Positions 1-9,697 of a stretch of 64,000 bases of DNA are shown here, in pieces. Source of the DNA: Hwangdonia lutea. Its GTDB lineage: Bacteria; Bacteroidota; Bacteroidia; Flavobacteriales; Flavobacteriaceae. The position numbers were made by a program, and so were the translations under genes. The notes beneath the pieces were generated by a model. It searched no databases and was not told where the DNA came from. It was given only the letters and a program-made list of their open reading frames with translations. The stretch is taken from contig NZ_CP136521.1 of the NCBI RefSeq assembly GCF_032814565.1, positions 3,842,596 to 3,906,595 of the forward strand. The letters are read 5' to 3'. Position 1 is the stretch's first letter; every line of letters begins with the position of its first letter.

Positions 1-1
1 A

Positions 2-451
2 GGCTATTTTAGTAATGCTACGGGCGGAATTTCGTCATACACATGTATCGCATTTAAGTTTGATTTGTTTCAGATAGCTCAAAACGATCACGATAATGAT
101 GGTATTCCATCTTATTTGGAAGACTTGAATGGCGATGGTGAATTTACTTTAAATACAGGTGTAGATACTTTTGACGGTGATGATACGGATAATGATGGTA
201 TTCCTGATTATTTTGATATCGATGATGATGGCGATGGCGTACCAACCCTAAATGAATTGGAGCACAAAACCTATACGGTTGATACTAACCAAGGCGAAGA
301 AGAGCCCGTGTTAGCTGCTGAAGAATTTGAGTTTAGCAGATCTACAAGTGCTGGTGTTATTACTATAAAAACGGTAACCATAGTAGATTCCAATAACGAT
401 GGTTTGGCCGATTACCGAGATAAAAACATTGCTATAGATTACTTAGAGTAG
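2..451 (+). CDS. FKBP-like peptidyl-prolyl isomerase, C-terminal fragment with Asp-rich repeats (5' end outside window)
   Basis: The reading frame is open from the first bases of the window, so only the C-terminus is present. The first ~20 residues (ending IAFKFDLFQ) resemble the last strand of an FKBP domain. After that comes an acidic tail with repeated D-x-D-x-D-G motifs (DHDNDGIPSYLEDLNGDG, DTDNDGIPDYFD, DDDGDGVPT), like the calcium-binding tails of secreted flavobacterial FKBP-type isomerases. The tail is seen directly. The FKBP assignment rests on a short stretch and on memory of similar proteins, so a different exported protein with type-3-thrombospondin-like repeats remains possible. 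Confidence 0.6.
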   Translation, partial: GYFSNATGGISSYTCIAFKFDLFQIAQNDHDNDGIPSYLEDLNGDGEFTLNTGVDTFDGDDTDNDGIPDYFDIDDDGDGVPTLNELEHKTYTVDTNQGEEEPVLAAEEFEFSRSTSAGVITIKTVTIVDSNNDGLADYRDKNIAIDYLE

Positions 452-470
452 TAAAATAAAAGAACTAAAA

Positions 471-499
471 AAAAAGCGACCAATTTGGTCGCTTTTTTT
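471..499. terminator. bidirectional intrinsic terminator
   Basis: A perfect GCGACCAA/TTGGTCGC stem (476–492) is flanked by an A-run on the left and a T-run on the right. It therefore works as a rho-independent terminator on both strands. It sits between two convergent genes, the FKBP-like gene and the DUF5362 gene. Confidence 0.9.
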
Positions 500-519
500 C
501 TGCCATTAAATCTTTATAA

Positions 520-978
520 TTAAAATGAAGATGATGTAAACAACATGCCGCCCAAAAACATTAAAACATAAATGCTAATAATTACAATAGCAAAAATGTC
601 CATAAATTTATAATGCGACTTTAAATTGGTAAAAGCCGATTTTAAATCCGCTTTATTTGTAGTACTCAAAGCCTTTTTCATCATTCTTGAAAAATTAAAT
701 AAATAGAGCACTGGAAAAAAATAAATGAGGCCCATGCCCACATAAATAAGTCCGAAATACCCCATTGAAAACCCCATGGCATTATTGGGGTTGCTACTTC
801 CAAAAGTATTGGCACCCATCATTGCGCCCAAAAATATTCCGGCAATTACCATAAGGCCTATTCCTATAAAACCAATTATAGATAACAAATACGACCAAGA
901 GGAGGTTTCTTTTAAAAGCCCTTTAATATCTTCGCCAATTTCCAATTCAAAGCTTTCAAAAACCGATTTCTGTTCCAT
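520..978 (-). CDS. DUF5362-family membrane protein
   Basis: This 152-residue protein has a soluble N-terminus followed by hydrophobic segments at about residues 28–55, 73–95 and 128–148. Length and pattern fit the DUF5362 family of small Bacteroidota membrane proteins, whose function is unknown to me. It lies 5 bp downstream of rocD on the same strand and is probably co-transcribed with it. The operon ends at the bidirectional terminator at 471–499. The family name is from memory; the membrane topology is read from the sequence. Confidence 0.65.
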   Translation of the reverse strand: MEQKSVFESFELEIGEDIKGLLKETSSWSYLLSIIGFIGIGLMVIAGIFLGAMMGANTFGSSNPNNAMGFSMGYFGLIYVGMGLIYFFPVLYLFNFSRMMKKALSTTNKADLKSAFTNLKSHYKFMDIFAIVIISIYVLMFLGGMLFTSSSF

Positions 979-983
979 ACTAT

Positions 984-2228
984 TTAACCTTCAAACTGTT
1001 TTAAAGTATCTATAATGATACGCACACAATCCAACAACTGATCTTCGCTAATAACTAAAGGTGGTGCAAATCGGATGATGTTTCCGTGTGTAGGTTTTGC
1101 CAACAAGCCGTTATCGCGTAACGCCAAACAGATATTCCAAGCGGTATCGCTGTCTTCATCATCATTAATTACAATAGCATTAAGCAAGCCTTTCCCTCTT
1201 ACTAAAGTAGCAATGTTGCTTGTTTCTATATATTTATTTATTTCGCTTCTAAACAATTGCCCCAAGGTTTCAGCGTTATTTGATAAGTTTTCCTCTTTTA
1301 CAACCGTTAAAGCAGCAATAGCCACAGCAGCAGCAATAGGGTTACCACCAAAAGTACTCCCGTGGTTTCCTGGTTTTATAACATTCATAACATTATCGTT
1401 TGCTAAAACCGCAGAAACCGGGTATGCTCCACCACTTAAAGCTTTACCAAGTATTAAAATATCGGGGTTTACATTTTCATGGTTTACAGCCAAAAGTTTT
1501 CCGGTTCGTGCAATACCTGTTTGAACTTCATCGGCAATAAAAAGCACATTGTATTTTTCGCATAATGCTTTTGCTTTTATTAAATACCCTTCGCTTGGCA
1601 CATAAACACCAGCTTCCCCTTGAATGGGCTCTACTAAAAAGCCGCCAACATTTGGGTTATTTTTTAAAGCATATTCTAAGGCTTCTAAATTATCATATTC
1701 TATCTTTATAAATCCTTTGGTATAGGGCCCGAAATTTTTACGTGCTACGGGGTCGTTTGAAAATGAAATAATGGTGGTTGTACGACCGTGAAAGTTATTT
1801 TCGCAAACAATAATTTCAGCTTGGTTTTCATCAATACCTTTTACTTCATAAGCCCATTTTCTACAAATTTTTAAAGCTGTTTCTACGGCTTCAGCTCCTG
1901 TATTCATGGGTAATAGCTTATCAAATCCAAAAAATTCGCAAGCAAATTTTTCGTATTTCCCTAGCATATCATTGTAAAATGCCCTAGACGTTAAGGTTAA
2001 GGTTTGTGCTTGATTGGTCATGGCTCCAATAATTTTTGGATGACAATGTCCTTGGTTTACCGCAGAGTATGCAGACAGAAAATCGTAATACTGTTTTCCT
2101 TCTACATCCCATACATGCACACCTTCTCCCCTGCTTAATACCACAGGTAACGGATGGTAATTGTGTGCACCATACTTGTTTTCTAAATCGATCGCTTGTT
2201 GCGAAGTTAATTGGTTTAAAATTGCCAT
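984..2228 (-). CDS. rocD: ornithine--oxo-acid aminotransferase
   Basis: This 414-residue enzyme belongs to the class III PLP-dependent aminotransferases. It transfers the delta-amino group of ornithine to 2-oxoglutarate, giving glutamate semialdehyde, and so links arginine breakdown with proline and glutamate metabolism. The phosphate-binding stretch [12 protein letters not shown] is at about 109–120. Asp233 in IADEVQTG should contact the pyridine nitrogen, and Lys262 in [11 protein letters not shown] should form the Schiff base. Length and motifs match ornithine aminotransferase rather than acetylornithine aminotransferase. It is the first gene of a two-gene operon with the DUF5362 gene. Confidence 0.93.
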   Translation of the reverse strand: MAILNQLTSQQAIDLENKYGAHNYHPLPVVLSRGEGVHVWDVEGKQYYDFLSAYSAVNQGHCHPKIIGAMTNQAQTLTLTSRAFYNDMLGKYEKFACEFFGFDKLLPMNTGAEAVETALKICRKWAYEVKGIDENQAEIIVCENNFHGRTTTIISFSNDPVARKNFGPYTKGFIKIEYDNLEALEYALKNNPNVGGFLVEPIQGEAGVYVPSEGYLIKAKALCEKYNVLFIADEVQTGIARTGKLLAVNHENVNPDILILGKALSGGAYPVSAVLANDNVMNVIKPGNHGSTFGGNPIAAAVAIAALTVVKEENLSNNAETLGQLFRSEINKYIETSNIATLVRGKGLLNAIVINDDEDSDTAWNICLALRDNGLLAKPTHGNIIRFAPPLVISEDQLLDCVRIIIDTLKQFEG

Positions 2229-2277
2229 TTTAAAGAATTTAATTATTAAAAAAATGCAATTCCTTCTGTACCTTTAT

Positions 2278-2314
2278 TCTTTCGGAATCCCAAAGTTTAT
2301 CGGGACGAAAAAGC
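2278..2314. repeat. degenerate CCGATA-type intergenic palindrome remnant
   Basis: The stretch around TCGGAATCCCAAAGTTTATC is followed by GGGACGAAAA. It contains half-sites of the CCCGATA-N-TATCGGG hairpin seen complete near 3988 and 25666. It lies in the 283 bp gap between the divergent rocD and rlmD genes and codes for nothing. Confidence 0.4.
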
Positions 2315-2499
2315 AGCGTGGGAGAGAAATCATCCCTAGGAATTGCAATATTAATAAATATTTATGGCGTTTTAAAATTCTATTTGATTTTATAAGCTCT
2401 AGAAAACGATTGAAATAGATAAGGTTTTATAGTTTTAGAACCACCAATTTTTTCAATAACATTTTTTACATCATTCCAAAAAAGTATAAATGAGTTCAG

Positions 2500-2507
2500 T
2501 ATTTTTG
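2500..2507 (+). promoter_or_regulatory. Bacteroidota-type -7 box of rlmD
   Basis: TATTTTTG matches the TAnnTTTG -7 consensus of the Bacteroidota major sigma factor and ends only 4 bases before the rlmD ATG at 2512. If used, transcription would start at or next to the start codon, giving a leaderless or nearly leaderless mRNA. No clear -33 TTG element is visible. Confidence 0.5.
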
Positions 2508-2511
2508 CAGC

Positions 2512-3927
2512 ATGTCAAAAAGAAGAAAACAGAGAAAACAAGTTTTTGAAAACGTTGAAGTAATCGACGCCGGAGCAAAAGGAAAAACCATTGGCAAAGC
2601 GCCCGATGGGAAGGTTATTTTTTTACCCAATGCCGTTCCGGGCGATGTGGTAGATGTGCAAACTTTTAAAAAGCGAAAAGCGTATTACGAAGGAAAAGCA
2701 ACGGTTTTTCATACATTATCCGATAAAAGAACCGAACCTGTATGCGAGCATTTTGGAACCTGTGGCGGTTGCAAATGGCAAGACATGGCTTACGAACACC
2801 AGCTGTTTTACAAGCAAAAAGAAGTCACCAATAATTTAACCCGAATTGGCCATATTGAATTACCGGAAGTGACACCCATTTTGGGTTCTGCCAATCCATA
2901 TTTCTATAGGAATAAAATGGAATTTTCGTTTAGCGATTCGCGTTGGTTAACCGTTGAAGAAGTGCAATCGGATGAAGATTTGGGCGACCGAAACGCGCTA
3001 GGGTTTCATATTCCCGGAATGTGGGATAAGATTTTAGACATTAAAAAATGTCATTTACAAGCTGATCCGTCAAACGCAATTCGGAATGCGGTAAAAGCGT
3101 TTGCCGTTGAAAATGAATTGGAATTTTTCAATACCAGAAATCAAACCGGATTGTTGCGGACCATGATGATTCGCACATCGAGTACGGGCGATATTATGGT
3201 GATGATTCAGTTTTTTAAAGAGGATAAAGCAAAACGTGAATTGCTATTGGATTTTATTGCTGAAACGTTTCCGCAAATCACTTCTTTACAATATGTTATA
3301 AACGGAAAAGCGAACGATACCATTTACGATCAAAACGTGATTTGCTATAAAGGCGCTGACCATATTTTTGAAGAAATGGAAGGTTTGCGTTTTAAAATAA
3401 ATGCCAAATCGTTTTATCAAACCAATTCCGATCAGGCCTTCGAACTTTATAAAATAACACGCAATTTTGCTGGATTAACAGGCAACGAACTCGTTTACGA
3501 TTTATACACCGGCACGGGCACCATCGCCCAATTTGTCGCCAAAAAAGCGAATAAAGTAGTTGGTGTTGAAGCCGTACCAGATGCCATTGCCGCCGCCAAA
3601 GAAAATGCACAATTAAATAACATTAAAAACGTTGAATTCTTTGTTGGCGATATGAAACAGGTGTTTAACACCGAGTTTATCACAGCACACGGGCAACCCG
3701 ATGTTATTATTACCGATCCCCCACGTGATGGTATGCATAAAGATGTGGTGCAACAAATATTAAATATTGCACCTAAAAAAGTGGTTTATGTAAGCTGTAA
3801 CAGTGCTACACAAGCTCGGGATTTGGCGTTAATGGACGCCATGTACAAAGTTACCAAAACACAAGCTGTGGATATGTTTCCGCAAACGCACCATGTTGAA
3901 AATGTTGTGTTGCTGGAAAAACGTTAA
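2512..3927 (+). CDS. rlmD: 23S rRNA (uracil-C5)-methyltransferase, RlmD/TrmA-RumA family
   Basis: This 471-residue S-adenosylmethionine-dependent RNA methyltransferase makes 5-methyluridine in 23S rRNA. A TRAM RNA-binding domain fills about residues 10–70. Cys78, Cys84 and Cys87 (CEHFGTCGGCKWQ), plus a Cys near 180, should bind the [4Fe-4S] cluster of the RumA class. The SAM motif VYDLYTGTGTIAQF is near 330, and DPPRDGMH precedes the catalytic Cys429 in YVSCNSATQARDL. The DUF6452 and DUF6048 genes follow, an arrangement I associate with flavobacteria. The exact target uridine cannot be read from sequence. Confidence 0.9.
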   Translation: MSKRRKQRKQVFENVEVIDAGAKGKTIGKAPDGKVIFLPNAVPGDVVDVQTFKKRKAYYEGKATVFHTLSDKRTEPVCEHFGTCGGCKWQDMAYEHQLFYKQKEVTNNLTRIGHIELPEVTPILGSANPYFYRNKMEFSFSDSRWLTVEEVQSDEDLGDRNALGFHIPGMWDKILDIKKCHLQADPSNAIRNAVKAFAVENELEFFNTRNQTGLLRTMMIRTSSTGDIMVMIQFFKEDKAKRELLLDFIAETFPQITSLQYVINGKANDTIYDQNVICYKGADHIFEEMEGLRFKINAKSFYQTNSDQAFELYKITRNFAGLTGNELVYDLYTGTGTIAQFVAKKANKVVGVEAVPDAIAAAKENAQLNNIKNVEFFVGDMKQVFNTEFITAHGQPDVIITDPPRDGMHKDVVQQILNIAPKKVVYVSCNSATQARDLALMDAMYKVTKTQAVDMFPQTHHVENVVLLEKR

Positions 3928-3969
3928 TGGTTTATTTGTTAATTCGTTTATTTGTATAAAAATAATAAT

Positions 3970-4012
3970 TGGCATTCCTGCAAACCCCGATAGTTATCGG
4001 GAAGGAATCCAT
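3970..4012. repeat. intergenic palindromic repeat (ATTCCTGC plus CCCGATA hairpin)
   Basis: The sequence contains GGCATTCCTGC, then the palindrome CCCGATAGTTATCGGG, then GGAATCC. The outer ATTCC/GGAAT halves pair around the inner CCCGATA/TATCGGG stem to give a nested hairpin. Related hairpins recur near 12622, 12673, 25666, 29803, 58622 and 59226. It lies between rlmD and the DUF6452 gene. Confidence 0.75.
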
Positions 4013-4023
4013 CAAATTTAAGA

Positions 4024-4563
4024 ATGAAATATTTTAAATATCTATTTTTACCATTATTGGTAATTGGAATTACGGCAAGTTGCGAGCGCGACGATATTTG
4101 TCCCGAAAGCACCTCGACCACACCCAGTTTAATTATTGACGCTTTCGATGTTGATAATCAGGAGGATGTCAAGAACGTGTTCGGTTTGGTGGTCGCCGGA
4201 GTTGGAAACAACAAGGTGTTGTCCGGATACGCTATCACAACCACAGCCAACCTTGTTCTACCTCTAAAAACCACTGAGGACACCACACAATTCGTATTGA
4301 TAAACGAAGCAACGGTAAACGATAACGGTACGCCCAATGATACCTCAGACGATTTTTATGACGGCAACCAAGATGTAATAACCATAAGCTACACCCGCGA
4401 AGAAGTATTTGTTTCGCGTGCCTGCGGTTACAAAACTATTTTTAAAGATGTTGAAGTTGTTATTGAAACCGATACCGACAACTGGATACAATTAATACAA
4501 TCTGTAAATAACCCACAATCTGTAGAAGATGAAACAGCGACACATTTTAACTTATTTCATTAG
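4024..4563 (+). CDS. DUF6452-family lipoprotein
   Basis: This 179-residue protein starts with a lipoprotein signal peptide whose lipobox ends at Cys20 (IGITASC), so it should be lipid-anchored in the envelope. The mature part matches my memory of DUF6452, a family of unknown function. Its 3' end overlaps the next gene by 35 bases in another frame, which suggests translational coupling. A DUF6452–DUF6048 pair behind rlmD suggests that the two envelope proteins act together; that is inference from gene order. Confidence 0.7.
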   Translation: MKYFKYLFLPLLVIGITASCERDDICPESTSTTPSLIIDAFDVDNQEDVKNVFGLVVAGVGNNKVLSGYAITTTANLVLPLKTTEDTTQFVLINEATVNDNGTPNDTSDDFYDGNQDVITISYTREEVFVSRACGYKTIFKDVEVVIETDTDNWIQLIQSVNNPQSVEDETATHFNLFH

Positions 4564-5257
4564 CAGCACGTTTTTACTGCTATTTTGTGTTTCTGTAAAT
4601 GCGCAAAACGACAGTATTCCCAATGCGGTAAACGACTCAATAAAAATCAAACAAAAATACGGACTTCGGGTTGGTGCCGATATTGGTAAATTGATTAGAA
4701 CGGGTTTTGACGACGAGTATACCGGTTTTGAAATTGTTGCCGATTACCGACTTAAAAAGAAACTTTACATCGCTGGAGAACTTGGTGTTGAAGAAAAAAA
4801 CAACGCAACCGATTATTTAGACATCACCACCAAAGGGAGCTATTTTAAGGGCGGCATCGATTACAACGCCTACCAAAACTGGCTGGATATGGACAATATG
4901 ATTTACTTTGGGTTTCGTGTTGGCGCCAGTTCGTTTAGCCATACTTTAAATAGCTTTACGGTTTATAATACCAACCAATTTTGGGGTGAGCAACTTTCGT
5001 CTGATGTTCCGCAGGAATTTAATGGCTTAACCGCTATTTGGGCAGAACTTATTATAGGTTTAAAAGCTGAACTTTTCAATAATTTATACATGGGTTTAAA
5101 TGTGCAGCTCAAAGTTTTGGCAAGCGAAACCGAACCGGGTAATTTTCAAAATATATACATTCCCGGATTTAACAAAACCTACGATAGCAGTCGTATTGGC
5201 GTAGGCTACAGCTATACCATTTCGTATCGCATTCCACTTTACAAAAAGGACAAATAG
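4529..5257 (+). CDS. DUF6048-family outer-membrane beta-barrel-like protein
   Basis: The protein has 242 residues and a signal peptide ending near VNAQ (residue 26). The mature region alternates hydrophobic and polar residues in strands rich in aromatics (YRLKKKLYIAGELGVEEK, YFGFRVGASSF) and ends in a strand, as expected for an outer-membrane porin-like barrel. The start overlaps the DUF6452 gene by 35 bases. Function is unknown; DUF6048 is named from memory and from its partner. Confidence 0.7.
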   Translation: MKQRHILTYFISSTFLLLFCVSVNAQNDSIPNAVNDSIKIKQKYGLRVGADIGKLIRTGFDDEYTGFEIVADYRLKKKLYIAGELGVEEKNNATDYLDITTKGSYFKGGIDYNAYQNWLDMDNMIYFGFRVGASSFSHTLNSFTVYNTNQFWGEQLSSDVPQEFNGLTAIWAELIIGLKAELFNNLYMGLNVQLKVLASETEPGNFQNIYIPGFNKTYDSSRIGVGYSYTISYRIPLYKKDK

Positions 5258-5280
5258 TTGGCTTATAATTCATTTTTAAA

Positions 5281-6129
5281 ATGAAGAAAATAGTAAAAAT
5301 CATTAGCAGCATTTTGGTATTGGGTGTTGTTTATGTATGCCTATCCATTTCGCCTATTTTTTTTCAGGACTTTTCAAATGAAACACGCCGTGATTTTTTA
5401 ATAACTTCCCATCGAGGTGCCGCACAACTAGCACCCGAAAACACAGTCTCATCGGTTAATGCGGCTTTAATACATCATCCAAATCGAATTGAAATTGATG
5501 TGCAGCAAACAAAAGATGAAGTCGTGGTTTTAATGCACGATACCACTTTAGACCGAACCACCAATGGCACGGGACTAGTAAAAGAAAACTCATTTTTAGA
5601 GCTTACAAAGTTGGATGCGGGTTCTTGGTTTTCAGATGATTTTTCAAATGAAAGAATACCGACTTTAGAAACCATTATTAAGTTGATTGACGGCCAATGT
5701 GAATTAATTATCGAGATTAAAAAAGGCAACGATTACTATCCAAATATTGAAAAAAACATCGTAAATATTATAGCAAAATACAAGGCCGAATCTTGGGTGA
5801 TTATCCATTCCTTTGATTCTGAAGTTTTAAAACGCGTGCATCAATTAAATCCGAATATTACATTACATAAATTGTTTGTGGGCAAATTAAAATTTATGCC
5901 TTTTATTGTTTCAAATCAATTTGAATCTTTCAATATTGATAAACAGCCGTACATAAAAGCATACAGTATAAATTATGCTTTCGCCAATCGCGACATCATC
6001 AATTTTTTAAAATCCAATGGAAAAGAAGTTAATGTTTGGAATTTAAATAACGTCGATTATGCCAGAGAATTAATTTCACTTGGGGTTGATGGCATTATTA
6101 CCGACAATCCTACTTTGCTAAAAGATTAG
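5281..6129 (+). CDS. membrane-anchored glycerophosphodiester phosphodiesterase
   Basis: This 282-residue protein has one N-terminal hydrophobic anchor (about 7–27) followed by a GDPD TIM-barrel domain. It should cleave glycerophosphodiesters to glycerol-3-phosphate and an alcohol outside the cytoplasm. The catalytic set is visible: ITSHRGAAQLAPENT (His44, Arg45, Glu53), EIDVQ (Glu71, Asp73), MHDTTLDRTTNGTG (His86), EIKKG, and a C-terminal VNVWNLNN stretch. It begins 23 bp after the DUF6048 gene and may be its last co-transcribed partner. The substrate alcohol cannot be predicted. Confidence 0.88.
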   Translation: MKKIVKIISSILVLGVVYVCLSISPIFFQDFSNETRRDFLITSHRGAAQLAPENTVSSVNAALIHHPNRIEIDVQQTKDEVVVLMHDTTLDRTTNGTGLVKENSFLELTKLDAGSWFSDDFSNERIPTLETIIKLIDGQCELIIEIKKGNDYYPNIEKNIVNIIAKYKAESWVIIHSFDSEVLKRVHQLNPNITLHKLFVGKLKFMPFIVSNQFESFNIDKQPYIKAYSINYAFANRDIINFLKSNGKEVNVWNLNNVDYARELISLGVDGIITDNPTLLKD

Positions 6130-6316
6130 CTGCATAATTCTTTAAATTAATACCTGCTTTTATAAATATTTGCAACATAAATAAAGTTATTGTACTTTAG
6201 ATTACTCCCTTTTTTCATATAGCATACACTTGTGATATACAGGTTTTTAAACATACGTATCACGCATTTGGAATACCAAAATATTTCAAAATAAAAGCCA
6301 TTAATCCAACAATACA

Positions 6317-7336
6317 ATGACCATGAAAACCAATCCGCATCCCTCAAAAGTCCCTTTCATTTTTAAATTAACCCTGTTGTTTATCGTGTCGTTCCTGTTA
6401 ACTTCTGCAAGCTCTAAAAGTGATTACCAATCAGATTCATCTTCAAAAAACGACTCAGAAAATATCACTTTTAACGCTAAGGGGCTTCATTTTGAAACCG
6501 TATTAACCAATATTTTTAAAGGTAATTTTATCGATATTCCTTTTGATAGAGACGAAACCACGTTTGTATTGCTTTTTAACGCTTACGTAACCACTTACGC
6601 GAAACATTGCACCTCGAGTTTGCCGGTTGATAAAATTGAGTTAACACGACCGGAATGCGTTAAAGAGCGCGTAACCACAGATGGTTATGGTTGGGAAATT
6701 AGCAGAGTTTGTGTGGAATGGATTGATGTTGGAATTGGATTATACGCGGCGCCGGAAATGTTTAATACCAAAGTAATTCTTGATAATTTACAGGCTGGTG
6801 ATGCGTTTCGGAATATGTACAAAATGATGAAACAGGACAACCCTATTGGAATAGCGTCGAGCGTTTTAAACAATTCGCAAGCTGCCGATGCCGATATGAA
6901 AGCCCTGCTTAAAATGAATGGTTGCAAAAGCGCAGGACTTATGCGATTTCAAGACAATTTACGACTTTTTGCGTTGGGTAAACAACCGATTCCGATAAGC
7001 GGAAAAGCTAAAGCTGTCGTATCTTATAAAAACCAAAATTTGACAAAACTCGCCGAAGATTTGGTATTTGAACACTCCAAAACATGGGCCATGAACCGCT
7101 ACCAACGCGGAAGCATTACTAGCGTTGCTGAAATAAAAGACAGCCAAGGCAAACTTATTGAAATACGAAGCAAATATGTGTACCAAGGTTTTAGCGGACG
7201 CAGCAATGGCTCGGTGCGAATAACCTTTACCGATGGCTTACCCGAATGTCTTTATTTTTTCGATTTCCCTAATGCATGCCGTACCGCCAACCGTAAAATT
7301 GTGGCGCAGTATGCGGGTGGTAATTATCAAAAATAA
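6317..7336 (+). CDS. unknown secreted or surface protein
   Basis: I do not recognise this 339-residue protein. ATG codons lie at 6317 and 6323. A hydrophobic segment (PFIFKLTLLFIVSFLLTSAS) is a signal peptide or anchor, followed by a Ser/Asp-rich linker. The rest is a soluble domain with scattered Cys (HCTSSL, PECVKERV, VCVEW, NGCKSAG, PECLYFF, NACRT), which suggests disulphides outside the cytoplasm. It stands alone between the glycerophosphodiesterase gene and the M48 protease gene with gaps of 187 and 244 bp, so no partner is implied. Confidence 0.6.
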   Translation: MTMKTNPHPSKVPFIFKLTLLFIVSFLLTSASSKSDYQSDSSSKNDSENITFNAKGLHFETVLTNIFKGNFIDIPFDRDETTFVLLFNAYVTTYAKHCTSSLPVDKIELTRPECVKERVTTDGYGWEISRVCVEWIDVGIGLYAAPEMFNTKVILDNLQAGDAFRNMYKMMKQDNPIGIASSVLNNSQAADADMKALLKMNGCKSAGLMRFQDNLRLFALGKQPIPISGKAKAVVSYKNQNLTKLAEDLVFEHSKTWAMNRYQRGSITSVAEIKDSQGKLIEIRSKYVYQGFSGRSNGSVRITFTDGLPECLYFFDFPNACRTANRKIVAQYAGGNYQK

Positions 7337-7373
7337 TATTGGTTTTATTGTAATTCTTAACTAAATAATGTCA

Positions 7374-7405
7374 CGTCATTGCGAGGAGGCACGACGTGGC
7401 AATCT
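7374..7405 (+). repeat. GCGAGGAG-type dispersed repeat, copy 1
   Basis: CGTCATTGCGAGGAGGCACG followed by ACGTGGCAATCT. The same core recurs in reverse at 13235–13269 and forward at 26957–26991, always between genes. CGTCATTGC and the ACGTGGCAAT end partly pair, so the transcript could fold. Confidence 0.75.
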
Positions 7406-7580
7406 GTTTATCGTTTTCTGAATATCTCAAATAAATTGTAAGAGCTTAATTTAAAAATCACTTCGTTATACGTCTTTCAAAATAGCATTATTACAAAAAT
7501 ACTTACATGTATATTGTTTTTTAGTAAGAAAATTCTAAATTTAGGCATTGAAAATTTTGTAAGCTTTAAAATTAAACTAC

Positions 7581-9647
7581 ATGATAAACAAAGACGTTGC
7601 CTTATCTACCGAATTTAAAACCCAAACAAAAAAAGCCATTACATCTATTGTAATTTTCGCCATTGTATATTTTATAATTTTCGTGCTCGCATTGGGCTTA
7701 ACGGCATTTTGTGTTTATTTCGGTGTTATGTTAATTGTTACGGTTCCTGGCTTAGTAACCATAGCTCTGGGCTTGGGTCTTGCCAGTTTAGGGTTTTTAG
7801 TCACCTTCTTTTTACTGAAATTTATTTTTAAAAAGAATAAAATTGATCGTTCGCATTTAACCGAAATTACAGAAAGCGAGCAACCCGAACTTTTTAAAAT
7901 GATACATGATATTGTAAATGAAGTGGGCACAACATTTCCAAACAAAGTGTTTATCTCCTCCGATGTTAATGCATCCGTATTTTACAACTCCAATTTTTGG
8001 AGCATGTTTCTGCCCATTAAAAAAAACCTGCACATCGGACTCGGTTTGGTAAATACGATTCACACGAGCGAATTAAAAGCGATTCTCTCTCATGAATTTG
8101 GGCATTTCAGTCAAAAAACAATGAAGGTGGGCAGTTATGTGTATTACGTAAATCAAGTTATTTTCAACATGCTTTACGATAACGAAGGCTTTGATAAAAT
8201 GGTTCAACAATGGGCAAATGCCAGTGGTTATTTTGCCATTTTTGTAATTGTTGCAGTAAAAATTGTTCAAGGTATTCAATGGATTTTACGCAATATGTAC
8301 GAGTTTGTAAACAAGAATTATTTAGGACTATCGAGAGAAATGGAATTTCATGCAGATGAAATCGCAGCAAACGTAACGGGTTTCGAGCCCTTAAAAAGCG
8401 CACTGCTAAGAATGAATTTAGCAGATTATTCGTTTAACGCCGTAGTCGGTTTTTACGAAGGAAAGATAGCTGAAAATATAATAAGCAAAAATGTTTTTAA
8501 AGAGCAGTATTACTTACTAAATTTCTATGCCAAAGAAGATAATTTGCCTTTAATTGATGGACTCCCAGATATAACTTTAGATGAGTTAAATAAATTTAAC
8601 AAATCCAAATTGGTGATAAAAGACCAATGGTCGTCTCACCCAAGTACCGAAGACCGTATTTCGCATTTAGAAAACACAAAATTATCGGTTACATATACTG
8701 CCAATGAACTTGCCAATACCCTATTTAAAAATATAGAAACACTGCACGAAACATTTACCACAAAAATGTTTGCCGAGGTAAAATATGAAGAAACGCCCAA
8801 AACACTATCCTTGGACGGTTTTAAAGATGAATTTAAAAAAGAACATCTAAAAAACACTTTTTCAAAAGTATTTAATGGGTATTACGATAACAAAACACTA
8901 GTTCCTTTTGAAATAAATGATATTGATGAAAACGAAGAACTACCAGCAACTGTAGATGCTTTATTTAGCGATAAGCACGTTAATAGAAATTACGAAGCTC
9001 TGGCTTTACAAAACGACATTGAAACCATTAAACAAATAAAAGATAAAACGATTAAAGTAAAGACTTATGATTATGATGGAAAGAAGTACAACGCTAAAGA
9101 AAGTGCTGCGCTAATAAACCAACTTCAAAACCAGTTAGATGCTATAAACGAAAAGATTAAAGCAAACGATATTAATATTTTCAGGTTTTTTAAACAGGCA
9201 GAAATCAATAATAACCCTTCAAAATTAACCGAACTTTATACCACATTTTTTGAGTTTGATAAGGAGTTTGATTCTAAGTTTAAAATTTACACCGAGTTAT
9301 CAGATAAACTGCAGTTTATTAATGTGACCACGCCTTACGAGCAGATAAAATCTAATTTTATTAAAGTAAAATCGTTAGAACGAAAACTAAAAGAAAACAT
9401 AAAGCAGTTTACCGCCGATGACAAATACAAAACAGAAATTACTAAAGATATAAAAGAGAGTTTTGAGACATACTTACTAAAAGAATGGCTGTATTTTGGT
9501 ACTCAAAATTACATTGACAAAAATTTAGAAACCCTATTTATGGCTTTAAATAATTATGCCTATATCCTATCAAAAGGATATTTTTTGCATAAAAAAGAAG
9601 TGCTGGATTATAAAGTATTGTTATTGGATAAGCTTGAAGTTGCTTAA
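7581..9647 (+). CDS. large M48-family membrane metalloprotease
   Basis: This 688-residue protein has two strongly hydrophobic N-terminal segments (about 19–50 and 50–84) and then an M48 peptidase domain. The zinc site is HEFGH (His171, Glu172, His175), and Glu255 in SREMEFHADEIA is the expected third ligand. A hydrophobic stretch at about 216–235 lies between the two, as in HtpX/Ste24-like enzymes. The C-terminal ~400 residues are helical and coiled-coil-like and unfamiliar, making the protein over twice the length of HtpX. A role in membrane-protein quality control is inferred from the family. It appears monocistronic. Confidence 0.85.
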   Translation: MINKDVALSTEFKTQTKKAITSIVIFAIVYFIIFVLALGLTAFCVYFGVMLIVTVPGLVTIALGLGLASLGFLVTFFLLKFIFKKNKIDRSHLTEITESEQPELFKMIHDIVNEVGTTFPNKVFISSDVNASVFYNSNFWSMFLPIKKNLHIGLGLVNTIHTSELKAILSHEFGHFSQKTMKVGSYVYYVNQVIFNMLYDNEGFDKMVQQWANASGYFAIFVIVAVKIVQGIQWILRNMYEFVNKNYLGLSREMEFHADEIAANVTGFEPLKSALLRMNLADYSFNAVVGFYEGKIAENIISKNVFKEQYYLLNFYAKEDNLPLIDGLPDITLDELNKFNKSKLVIKDQWSSHPSTEDRISHLENTKLSVTYTANELANTLFKNIETLHETFTTKMFAEVKYEETPKTLSLDGFKDEFKKEHLKNTFSKVFNGYYDNKTLVPFEINDIDENEELPATVDALFSDKHVNRNYEALALQNDIETIKQIKDKTIKVKTYDYDGKKYNAKESAALINQLQNQLDAINEKIKANDINIFRFFKQAEINNNPSKLTELYTTFFEFDKEFDSKFKIYTELSDKLQFINVTTPYEQIKSNFIKVKSLERKLKENIKQFTADDKYKTEITKDIKESFETYLLKEWLYFGTQNYIDKNLETLFMALNNYAYILSKGYFLHKKEVLDYKVLLLDKLEVA

Positions 9648-9697
9648 GGTAATTGTTAAATAAAGTAATATTAAACACCAACATTTATTTATTGATG

